Positions 21,764-32,328 of a stretch of DNA of 64,000 bases are shown one piece after another. Numbering within the stretch: the first letter of the stretch is position 1; every line of letters begins with the position of its first letter. Both the position numbers and the translations under genes were made by a program. The notes under the pieces are model-generated. The model was given only the letters and a program-made list of their open reading frames with translations, was not told where the DNA came from and ran no database searches. Origin of the DNA: Owenia fusiformis (taxonomy: Eukaryota > Annelida > Polychaeta > Sabellida > Oweniidae); the NCBI GenBank assembly GCA_903813345.2, contig CAIIXF020000008.1, positions 37,448,867 through 37,512,866 on the forward strand, in the 5' to 3' direction.

Positions 21764-21845
21764 AAGAACACCTCTGAAAAAACACTTTTTTGAAGCCCAT
21801 GTTTGAAGTAACAAAAGTGTTCCCCTAACAAAGGTTCTACTGTAC
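21764..21845. mobile_element. Right part of MITE interrupted by Harbinger
   Basis: The sequence 'aagaacacctctgaaaaaac' to 'aaaggttctactgta' continues the element whose left part is 'tatagtaaaacttgtacag' at about 12715-12733. It is 'agtaaaac' family, older than the Harbinger insertion. Confidence 0.55.
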
Positions 21846-23103
21846 ATAAATATAAGGCAGTCTGGTCCCCGGGGAGGGTTGTTCTTGGTATTCTGACCTT
21901 CTGAAGACAAATCATCATTATTACTCATCAGTCAGGGGTTAGGGGTTGAAGGTGTTTCTTATATCAATACCAGACACTTTTGTTGATTCAACAAGTTGGT
22001 ATTATCTCATGCTGATGCCTTGTTATTCTATATAATCCAAAAACAAACTTAAAACACAGAGCTGATGGTGACATTTTCTCATGCTGATGCCTTGTTATCC
22101 AGTGGATTCTTCAAAAAAACTTTAAACCCAGAGCTTGACCTTATCCCAGTGTTTCCATTTTAATTGATCATGTGATATCTCATTTGATTAATGATGTAAG
22201 TTCCATTTTATTGAAATATGTAGAATCTTGGGTACAGTGCATTATTTTACTGAACTGATCTCAAAAAGTGAAGTTTTTCTGGCACTAAACCATTGGAGTT
22301 TGACAAGACTGCCACACTCCTTTCTCCCATTCTTTGCTTTCTGAAATTATAAGACAGTGATCTTTCCAGCATTGAATAACCTATGGCTGGATTCAGTTAA
22401 GAATTTTAAACTTTCCCCTGTCGCTGCTGAGAATTGAAAAGTTTCTTTTCAGAAAGGCATTGCTGTTGAACAAAGGTGAGATTTTGGACATCATGAAAAA
22501 TTAGGACATTCAGAGATTATTGAGAATTGAACTCAGTTCAGAAAATTTTGGTTCTCATCAGTTCCTTCTCCCTTCAAATAATTTAAATGTGGTCAATATT
22601 AGTAATATGCTGAATACTTCATGCATTCTAATTATTTCCCAACATTTATTTGATTGTAATTCAAAGCACCAATACATTTATTGAAGCTGTGAGTTTAAGC
22701 GGATTATGGAAATTTAGAAGCTGATTGAAAAGCCACACACTTTGGAATTGGAGAAACTGAATTGGAGAAATTATATTCAATTATGGAACAATTACTTAAT
22801 ACGTATTCTGAATAACACAAAAGCGGATTAACCCTCCAGAAGTTAACACATTCCAAATTATTTGAATTTTTCATTTCCTTGTAAACTATAGAAATTGATT
22901 GTTGGCTTGTAATCAGACATTAATGTGATTTTAATGACTCATCTGTTAAATAGCAAGAACACAATTACTATAGTGGCCAAAATCTAGAGTTGTGATTAAT
23001 CTGCATATTTAAGAGAGGAGAATTATCAGTCATTATTGTGTTAAATGTGGATTATCTGAAGGATAATCCAAAATTAAAACATGACCCATTACAAAAATGC
23101 CAT
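21846..23103. other. Non-coding
   Basis: A short direct repeat, 'tctcatgctgatgccttgtt', occurs near 22005 and 22076. Otherwise this is AT-rich sequence with no gene, RNA or array. Confidence 0.55.
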
Positions 23104-23250
23104 GAGGGTCATTTAAAATGCAGAATAGAAAGGAAAAGAGAGAAATCAGCAAGGAATAAACTCAATGGGCATGACGTAGGAGACATTCTAAATTGTATAG
23201 AAATGTAAGAAAATCAGTCACTTCATTTAACTTTTAGAGAGAAAAGACAT
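23104..23250 (+). repeat. Dispersed repeat family A, copy 5
   Basis: It contains 'agagaaatcagcaaggaata', 'gggcatgacgtaggagacat', 'attgtatagaaatgtaag' and 'agtcacttcatttaac' in the family order. It is the last copy seen in the window. Confidence 0.65.
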
Positions 23251-23464
23251 GACTTGTTATGATACATAGGAAATAAGGGTGTACAATGGGGGAGGGGTTG
23301 TTATGATATTGAACTCTGATCAATCCCTTTTGAACTGCATGGTTTTGAATAGTCTTTCCTACCATGAACTGTGGGAGAAGATGTGCAGCGTATGTTATAA
23401 AAAGGAGGGGGTGTTACATGACAAGATTAGAAGCAACCTAGCCAATCAAATGAACAGCACAAGC

Positions 23465-23632
23465 AAGCAAGGTCGCAGCCACATCAATCAAGGTAGCAAC
23501 CACACCAATCAAGGTAGCAACTAAACCAATCAAGGTAGCAACCACACCAATCAAGGTTGCAACCACACCAATCAAGGTTGCAACCACTCCAATCAAGGTA
23601 GCAACTACACCAAGATAGGTAACAAACTAACC
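23465..23632. repeat. 21-bp tandem repeat, about 7-8 copies
   Basis: The unit is 'aatcaaggtagcaaccacac' plus one C, with single-base variants (tagc/ttgc, ccacac/ctaaac). The period is seven codons, so frames stay open across part of it; no protein is implied. Confidence 0.9.
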
Positions 23633-25507
23633 AAGCAATGTATTCAGTGATCTCCTGAGCATGATAGCAACTGGGTGCTCTAAAGTAGTGAAATATTAAA
23701 AATTACAAGCCACCTTATTGAAAATCTGTTTGGTCTCTTTCAAAAAGAACCAAATATAGTACAACATGAAAATTAGGGCTCAAGTAACTCTCAGGAAAAA
23801 ATCTGAAAAGATCTATTTGGTATTTGATATTCTATTAACTTATGTGTATAAGCTCCTATTGATCACAACCATGTACCAATATTAATATAATGCCTATATT
23901 TCAACAATATTATATGATGTAATCTGATATACGAAATTGCAATCATCGTTATACTAATTAAATGGACATATTTGTAATAATTCTAATTAATCACCCGTAC
24001 AGGTTTGTGATTGTAGTTATTGTATTATTGTATTATGTAGTTTGATCTGGTTGATCTGTACACATGCGCAGGTGTTTCCTTTGATCTGTATACTATAGAG
24101 TTGATCATGAGGCTGGATCCTTTGATCTGGATTAGATCCTGATTATTTCTTTGATCAATGTAAATGTTTTAGCTCCTATTTTGATTTGTGTTTATGTAAC
24201 TTGAATTGTATGTAAATCTGTAAAATATTACCCTTCCCAAGAGAGCTCTCTTATGTTAACATTATTGCTAAAATGTCCCATTAATGGGCTTTTAAATCAA
24301 AGAGGTTTTACTGTATTTGCCAAGGGTTAAAATTCAGTAAATGCTATTTTGGTCATCTTGGCACGCTCGGTCTTCACTGCTGAACACTGATTGGGCGCAT
24401 TCTAGGATGCGCCATGGCACCCCCCATATACATTGTCAGGACTTTTACGCTAAATATACGAAGGCGACCGATGGGAGCCGAGTGAACGAAGATGTATTTT
24501 GGTTGTGTCTCTGGTTTTTGATTGTCTGTATAGTACTGATTGGTTAATGCTTGATCGAAGGATTATCTCTCTCAGAGTGTAGTTCTCTTTTAAAGGTGTA
24601 AAAATGGAAAGGGTAGAGGTTTGGTCCATCATCAATGATGCGTGTAATCCCTTGATTAACCTACTGGCAAAGTGATCTATTATTTACACCCCCATGGGGA
24701 TTCTACCAATTTCTTTTTGTGTTAAATCAATTTAGGCGTTCATCATAGTGGCCGTTTCGTCAAGGAAAACATAAATCTGTCCTCTATTGAACTTTGAATC
24801 AAATCTTCACTAAGATGGCTCTGGCATTTTTATAATTTATATCAGTCGAGTTGCTGGTCGCTACGGTCTATCATTATCTCATTGTAGTGATGATATTATT
24901 TGATTAAATATGTTCACTCACAAATTGTGCTCAACGATGACTTTTTGTTTTAAATCAATCTCAAATGAATACCTGATATTTCAACCGTTGACAATTCAAC
25001 AACATCTATAAGTGGTTGAGTAGAGTGTCTAGTGGGTATCTCAACTGACCATCTTCAACAGGTTGAAATTCAGTTTGCCACATGTCAAAATGATATAATG
25101 TCGAAATATTTTGACTAAAACAGGATAAGTGAGGCAAACACCCTTGAGGCCGATATTGATTAGATTTTGTAATGGATTCAGGCTATAGTTTACCCCAATC
25201 CTTAAACATCAAAGACATCTCTCCAAACTTAAAAAATGCAAGAAAGAAAAATTCACAGTCCTTCAATACGGCCCTCAAGAACTACACTACCACCTTCCAC
25301 AATCTATCTCTAAACCAGTGTAATGTTGGGAAAATGGAAGAATTATTGTTTAAAAAGTATTATCAGCCCCAGTAAAAGGCAAGAATATGAAATAGTGTAA
25401 AATTAGAGCAATCAATAAAACATTCAAGGACTCCCACTCCCATCATGTCAGTGATTTCCTCTAGTTAATTTCCCCAAATCACTTATACGTATGATTCTGT
25501 CCATTGT
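23633..25507. other. Non-coding
   Basis: Near 24230-24320 a MITE-like end appears ('gaggttttactgta'). At 24394-24415 there is a short palindrome, 'ggcgcattctaggatgcgcc'. A 67-codon ATG frame at 25172-25375 ('MDSGYSLPQSLNIKDISPNL') is Asn/Lys/Ser-rich with no recognised domain; it is left as unproven. Confidence 0.5.
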
Positions 25508-25589
25508 ATTCATGCATTTCACCTGTTATATTCATGCATTTCACCTGCTATATTCATGCATTTCACCTGTTATATTCATGCATTTTGCC
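25508..25589. repeat. 22-bp tandem repeat, about 4 copies
   Basis: The unit is 'attcatgcatttcacctgtt' followed by 'at', with starts at 25508, 25530, 25552 and 25574. Each unit contains 'atgcat'. Confidence 0.88.
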
Positions 25590-26594
25590 TCCAATCAAGA
25601 ACTCTAAAGACACCCATGTGTGTGGTTGTTTTCCTCTCCTGATCTCTATCTTGCTTTTATCTGCTTGTTTTCATTTTATAATTCAGTTGATCCCCTGTTG
25701 ACTGATGTTTGAAGTTATTCATGACAGACTGATTTTCTTTGCACATTTCTTCCATTTGATCTGAGTTCATGTTTCAGTACTGATCTCTCAGAGTCATGAA
25801 ATCAAGAAATCAGTTGTGATATAAGGATACTGATTTATGTACTGATTTTTCAATGCTTCTCTCTCTATTTAGACATCTCTGAGGCAAAGCCCTTCATTTA
25901 ATTCATAACACCAAAATGCCCCCACCCCAACTATTGTAATGTGCCTCTTTTTACACTAAAACATGAGAAAATCATAAATTGTTGTTGCAATTCTGATCAC
26001 TCAGGGTTAGAATCTTGGTATCCTGAAATCAGACGTGGTTTAAGGATATTCATTTACTTTTGCTGTTTATAACATGTTTGAAAGATGTTTGAAAGATTAG
26101 TTGATTCATATTCTCCCACGAAAGACCATTACTACTTTTTGGCTCATTATGGTTAGAATCAAAATTGTAAAATTGCCTATCATATTAAGAGGTAAATTAT
26201 TGTTACTAAATTCTGGGCTGTGAAATTGATATTTCTACACCAGTGTTCCTTTATCTCAAATCCTCAGGTTAAAATCTGGATGAACCTGTTCCTTTATATC
26301 AATAAGTCAAACTTACCATTGCGTTGCAAGTGGACCAAAACAGTTTTGAGGTAAAATGACCCAATTCTGTTGGTCTATACAAGCTGTTCCTGTTATATCA
26401 CTTACAATTAGTACATTAGCCTTTTTTCAAAATTAGTTGGCCCATATTTTCAAAAACTTTGCCCACATAATCAATAAAGTACACAACCCCAATCCTCACT
26501 ATGAAATCCCGGGATGGTAAACTCAAATAGTACAGTACCGTATGGTACCATATCATGCTCAGACTAAATAATAGTGTTGTCATGAACTATTCTG
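25590..26594. other. Non-coding
   Basis: No gene, RNA or clear repeat was seen in this AT-rich kilobase. Confidence 0.5.
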
Positions 26595-26900
26595 CAATTT
26601 CTTTTTTTCTTTTTTTTCTTTTTTTTGTAGTATTTATTTTATTTCAGTTTAAACTTCTTACATTTTAACATTTTAAAGCAACCTCCAAACGTTCTTCCTT
26701 TCACACCATACATTCCTACCCATCCATACCCTCTCATCTTTCATACATCCCAGTCAGACACATGCATACTGTAAATGTCACATAAATATAGAGGAAAACA
26801 TCATGCCATAAAATAAAGCATAGAACGCTATTTAAAGTTAGAAATCATAATTATCTAATTTGGAGCCCTCGGAAAGATACGCCCTAAACCCCAAGTATGA
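26595..26900 (-). mobile_element. Possible 3' end of a 5'-truncated LINE
   Basis: Read on the minus strand, an untranslated-looking segment ends in 'ctgaaataaaataaatacta' and an A-rich tail with interspersed G. That layout (AATAAA, then poly-A-like tail at one end and an abrupt start at the other) is what 5'-truncated retrotransposons leave. No coding segment and no target duplication was identified. Confidence 0.35.
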
Positions 26901-27205
26901 TATAGGTTCTCTTCTAAAAATCTTCGTATGCACATAGTACTACTTTTGATATGGTGCTTTCATCTATTATTAAATGAATGTTAGAATAATATATTTGACA
27001 TCTCATTGCAAACATTTATTGTATCACCAGTTCAAACAGAAAAAACAAACAAATAACAATATCTATAAAAAACACTTATTAAAATACACTTATTTTGAGT
27101 ATTGTATGGTGCTTCCATCTATAGAATCAGTTAAATGTTAGAATCATATTTCTGACATTAAATTAATTAATAAATTAACTCATATTCTGCCTTGTGTACT
27201 TACAG
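26901..27205. other. Intron-like sequence upstream of the terminal exon
   Basis: It contains a direct repeat of 'tatggtgctt(t/c)catctat' with its flank 'gttagaat' at about 26949 and 27103. It ends in 'tgtgtacttacag', the splice acceptor for the exon at 27206. Confidence 0.5.
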
Positions 27206-27386
27206 ATGGTGGGCCAGGGACCTGTGGAAAAAGTTCTTTGATACAATGCTTAACATCCCAAGCTGTAACGACCTTCCAGATGTAGGGGCCATTAGAAAGG
27301 AATTCCAAAATTATTTCAAGAACAAATACTCCGATGATATCCAGTCTATCCTACAAAGTGTTGACTTAATGTACATTGATGTATAG
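27206..27386 (+). CDS. Terminal coding exon of an unidentified gene
   Basis: The exon follows the acceptor 'tgtgtacttacag' and stays open for 59 codons to a TAG at 27384-27386. The first base completes a codon from the previous exon. The product 'WWARDLWKKFFDTMLNIPSC' continues to an end reading 'DDIQSILQSVDLMYIDV'. The mix of Trp, Asp and Phe residues looks like a folded C-terminus rather than chance, but I do not recognise the family. Upstream exons must lie further 5', probably beyond what can be recognised here. From 27334 the coding sequence is the first unit of the 77-bp satellite. A candidate poly(A) signal is at 31669-31674, which would place the whole satellite in the 3' UTR. Confidence 0.55.
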
Positions 27387-30300
27387 ATACACATGAGAGA
27401 AAGTTCTTTAATGATATCCAGTCTATACTACAAAGTGTTGACTTAATGTACATTGATGTATAGATACACATGAGAGAAAGTTCTTTAATGATATCCAGTC
27501 CATACTACAAAGTGTTGACTTAATGTACATTGATGTATAGATACACATGAGAGAAAGTTCTTTAATGATATCCAGTCCATACTACAAAGTGTTGACTTAA
27601 TGTACATTGATGTATAGATACACATGAGAGAAAGTTCTTTAATGATATCCAGTCTATACTACAAAGTGTTGACTTAATGTACATTGATGTATAGATACAC
27701 ATGAGAGAAAGTTCTTTAATGATATCCAGTATATACTACAAAGTGTTGACTTAATGTACATTGATGTATAGATACACATGAGAGGAAGTTCTTTAATGAT
27801 ATCCAGTCTATACTACAAAGTGTTGACTTAATGTACATTGATGTATAGATACACATGAGAGAAAGTTCTTTAATGATATCCAGTCTATACTACAAAGTGT
27901 TGACTTAATGTACATTGAAGTATAGATACACATGAGAGAAAGTTCTTTAATGATATCCAGTCCATACTACAAAGTGTTGACTTAATGTACATTGATGTAT
28001 AGATACACATGAGAGAAAGTTCTTTAATGATATCCAGTCTATCCTACAAAGTGTTGACTTAATGTACATTGATGTATAGATACACATGAGAGAAAGTTCT
28101 TTAATGATATCCAGTCTATACTACAAAGTGTTGACTTAATGTACATTGATGTATAGATACACATGAGAGAAAGTTCTTTAATGATATCCAGTCTATACTA
28201 CAAAGTGTTGACTTAATGTACATTGATGTATAGATACACATGAGAGAAAGTTCTTTAATGATATCCAGTCTATACTACAAAGTGTTGACTTAATGTACAT
28301 TGATGTATAGATACACATGAGAGAAAGTCCTTTAATGATATCCAGTCTATCCTACAAAGTGTTGACTTAATGTACATTGATGTATAGATACACATGAGAG
28401 AAAGTTCTTTAATGATATCCAGTCTATACTACAAAGTGTTGACTTAATGTACATTGATGTATAGATACACATGAGAGAAAGTTCTTTAATGATATCCAGT
28501 CTATACTACAATGTGTTGACTTAATGTACATTGATGTATAGATACACATGAGAGAAAGTTCTTTAATGATATCCAGTCTATACTACAAAGTGTTGACTTA
28601 ATGTGCATTGATGTATAGATACACATGAGAGAAAGTTCTTTAATGATATCCAGTCTATACTACAAAGTGTTGACTTAATGTACATTGATGTATACAGGGT
28701 GTCCCGAAAGTATGGGGCCCCCCCTAGGCAGACATATACCAATGTCTCCATAGTATGCGTCATATATCATTTTAAAGCTTATCCAAAGTTACATTGATTC
28801 ACCAAGTATCATGGTTCAACTCTCAAATGTGAAAAAATTACAAGCATTTCAAAATTTAGTGTTTGGTCAAAATTAAGTTCAATTTTACACCAAATCACTA
28901 GTCAATGTGTCCTCCCGGGCCATCTTAAAAGCAGCAATTCTTTACGGGTCGGATGAATATTGAGTTGGAAAAAGAGAACGGTGACTCTAAGGAAACTCTT
29001 CTAAAGTCCCTTAACAGGTTTTAAGAGGGTTATACAATTCCACACCCCTATTTGAAGGGCTTTTAAGGTCATATCTGAAAATAATTGCTGCTGTTAACAT
29101 GGCCAAGGGGGGCACATTGACTAGTAATGTGGTGTAAAATTGAACTTTATTTTGACAAAACACTAACTATTAAAACGACTGTAACTTTTTCCCATTTGGG
29201 AGTTAAACCATGATACTTGGCAAATCAATGTAACTTTGGATAAGCTTTAAAATGATATATGACACATACTATGAAGACACTGGAATATGTCTGCCTAGGG
29301 GGGGGGCCCCATACTTTCGGGACACCCTGTAGATACACATGAGAGAAAGTTCTTTAATGATATCCAGTCCATACTACAAAGTGTTGACTTAATGTACATT
29401 GATGTATAGATACACATGAGAGAAAGTTCTTTAATGATATCCAGTCTATACTACAAAGTGTTGACTTAATGTACATTGATGTATAGATACACATGAGAGA
29501 AAGTTCTTTAATGATATCCAGTCTATACTACAAAGTGTTGACTTAATGTACATTGATGTATAGATACACATGAGAGAAAGTTCTTTAATGATATCCAGTC
29601 TATACTACAATGTGTTGACTTAATGTACATTGATGTATAGATACACATGAGAGAAAGTTCTTTAATGATATCCAGTCTATACTACAAAGTGTTGACTTAA
29701 TGTACATTGATGTATAGATACACATGAGAGAAAGTTCTTTAATGATATCCAGTCTATACTACAAAGTGTTGACTTAATGTGCATTGATGTATAGATACAC
29801 ATGAGAGAAAGTTCTTTAATGATATCTAGTCTATACTACAAAGTGTTGACTTAATGTACATTGATGTATAGATACACATGAGAGAAAGTTCTTTAATGAT
29901 ATCCAGTCCATACTACAAAGTGTTGACTTAATGTACATTGATGTATAGATACACATGAGAGAAAGTTCTTTAATGATATCCAGTCTATACTACAAAGTGT
30001 TGACTTAATGTACATTGATGTATAGATACACATGAGAGAAAGTTCTTTAATGATATCCAGTCTATACTACAAAGTGTTGACTTAATGTACATTGATGTAT
30101 AGATACACATGAGAGAAAGTTCTTTAATGATATCCAGTCTTTACTACAAAGTGTTGACTTAATGTACATTGATGTATAGATACACATGAGAGAAAGTTCT
30201 TTAATGATATCCAGTCCATACTACAAAGTGTTGACTTAATGTACATTGATGTATAGATACACATGAGAGAAAGTTCTTTAATGATATCCAGTCCATACTA

Positions 30301-30518
30301 CAAAGTGTTGACTTAATGTACATTGATGTATAGATACACATGAGAGAAATTTCTTTAATGATATCCAGTCTATACTACAAAGTGTTGACTTAATGTACAT
30401 TGATGTATAGATACACATGAGAGAAAGTTCTTTAATGATATCCAGTCCATACTACAAAGTGTTGACTTAATGTACATTGATGTATAGATACACATGAGAG
30501 AAAGTTCTTTATGATATC
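27334..30518. repeat. 77-bp satellite, about 33 copies
   Basis: The unit begins 'atgatatccagtctatacta' and ends 'gagagaaagttcttta'; starts at 27334, 27411, 27488 and 27565 give the period. Copies differ by one or two substitutions (cca/cta, tac/tcc, aaag/aatg). The first unit is coding at its 5' end and contains the stop codon of the preceding exon, so the array arose from the gene's own 3' end. It is interrupted once by the MITE at 28695-29329, and the last unit is broken by a second MITE. Confidence 0.97.
28695..29329. mobile_element. Mariner-type foldback MITE in the satellite
   Basis: The 635-bp element has ends 'cagggtgtcccgaaagtatg' and its reverse complement, flanked by TA on both sides. 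The satellite sequence resumes exactly where it broke ('gatgta|ta|gatacac'), which fixes the limits. The arms extend over 200 bp with small differences. There is no open frame. A fragment of the same family ends the repeat near 63663. Confidence 0.92.
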
Positions 30519-30759
30519 CAGGGTTCTCACCAGGAAATTTTGGACTCCGGATTTTTTTTGCGGTATCGCGACTACTTCTCCCCCAGTTTTATGTATTTTT
30601 TCAAGAGTTTTACCGCAAATAATGTGACAAAAATATAAAATTAGACTCTGGAAAAAACACTTTACGGTCCGGAAAGGCTATTAGACTCTGGAGCGAGAGG
30701 GTTTTAAGACATTAGACTACGGAGAATCTCCAGAGTCTAAAAGCCTAGTGAGAACCCTG
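30519..30759. mobile_element. MITE, TIR CAGGGTTCTCACC
   Basis: The 241-bp element starts 'cagggttctcaccagg' and ends 'cctagtgagaaccctg'. The satellite bases atatc are repeated on both sides (30514-30518 and 30760-30764). It interrupts the last satellite unit; beyond it, degenerate unit-like sequence continues to about 30860. No coding capacity. Confidence 0.85.
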
Positions 30760-30764
30760 ATATC

Positions 30765-32250
30765 CAACATATACATGTTCTCCATGTACATGAGAAAAAG
30801 TGCTTCTCTGATAATATCCAATCATGAACATTAATGTGTAGATGTTCAAAAGTAAAGAAACTACTCTAATGTTTTCTGATATACGGATGTACTTCAATCA
30901 GGTGATTAAATGGCAAAATTGGAGCACATTTTTCTAGAAATGGGGTCATTTTCCACATAGGATAGGGCCTTTTGAAAACAAGGTCTAAATATATTTTATT
31001 CTTGGAGTGATATGACTATGTAAGATGCCTCATGCAACTGGCATATATCTTATTTTATGTAATCAACATCATTTTTTTTGTAGTAATTTGCTAAAAATAC
31101 TTTTTGTAGATTTATTAAGTATTTGTTATATTATCTTATAGCCGTTGGCTGTATATATAAGTTTTATAGATATTTCTTGGTAGGAGTTCAGAGAACGGAA
31201 ACCACAGTGTTGAGTTATACATCTACTTAAATATATGAGTATACTCCCCTTCAAAAGTTTGGCATCCAAGACTCTTGATTAGATAGCTGAAAAAGGCTAT
31301 TTATGCATTATAAATCCCTTCTTCCTGAATAACGTTAGGTGAGGAATTCATGGCTTTGAAGATCTGTCTGAATTGGAGTTAATGTTTCCAAACTTTTTGA
31401 GTTGAGTATAATTCATGACTTGATCTAAAATGCTTTGATTTATGTAATTATGCCATCTATATATAAGAAAGTGAAACAATCACAGGTTACCAGTGGTTAT
31501 GTTGAATGAATGGGAAGTTTTACATGTTCATTGTTCAATATTGGTAAAATAAGTTTGTATGAATGTGATTTAATGTGCTGAGACTCGTATAGATGGCAGT
31601 TCACTTATTTCCTCAAGAGAGTTATTCTTGACACCAGCCCCATTGGTTTTTGTATAAAATATTGCTGTAATAAAACTTCAAATACACTACATGATCAAAC
31701 TAATGATATACTTTCTTTTCATAATTATTTTATTACATTTTTATGGCAGCAATGCTTGTTTTCATTTAAATATACAGATTGATTGCACATCATGTCATCT
31801 TTAGGGCTTTGTGTTTTGTACGACTGACAAAATCTGTAGCAATGCTCGTCGAATGATTCACCAAATGAGAAACCTTGCACTTCTTGACTAAAAAATGAAA
31901 GTAATCATAAATGGGATTTAAAAAGTAAATGACCATGATCATCTAAGACTATTTGGTATGTTCTCTATGTGATCTTCCTTAAGTTCTTATAGTCTAGAAT
32001 TGGTATGTTGAAAATAAAATGACATCTTACATTTTGACGAGCACCTTAACCATGGTTATTAAATGAAAGGTAAAGGGTTCCTTTATTGATACTGAGATTT
32101 GCCAAGATGAAATAGGTGTTGAAGTGAGTTTTTTGGTAAAAAGATGTGTTTTTTTGCAAAAAAAATTTTGAATTGATAAAAAATATTTTTGAAAATTGAT
32201 TACCCTCAGTAAAGAAAAAAAGGTGCATTGTCCTTTACCAATCATAACTT
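30765..32250. other. Intergenic region between convergent genes
   Basis: Degenerate satellite-like sequence fades out by about 30860. AATAAA at 31669-31674 is the best plus-strand poly(A) candidate. Another AT-rich 1.4 kb holds no gene. Confidence 0.5.
31669..31674 (+). terminator. Candidate poly(A) signal, plus strand
   Basis: AATAAA in 'ttgctgtaataaaacttc' is the first good signal downstream of the satellite on the plus strand. If used, the unidentified gene has a 3' UTR of about 4.3 kb containing the satellite. Confidence 0.3.
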
Positions 32251-32251
32251 T

Positions 32252-32257
32252 TTTATT
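32252..32257 (-). terminator. Poly(A) signal of the dioxygenase gene
   Basis: On the minus strand 'gaaaaataaaaaag' gives AATAAA about 72 bp after the stop codon. It is the first such signal downstream of the gene. Confidence 0.6.
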
Positions 32258-32328
32258 TTTCGTTATTATTATAAAAAACGTTCAGAGGCGAAATCTCTCC
32301 ATTATAGAGACTGCAACGTTATATTGTG

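Noticed and set aside
25172-25375. 67-codon ATG frame as a small gene
   Set aside because: Asn/Lys/Ser-rich with no domain, no splice context and no poly(A) signal close by; cannot be supported without homology.
27334-30518. CRISPR-like array of repeats
   Set aside because: There are no spacers; units are contiguous at 77 bp and the context is eukaryotic.
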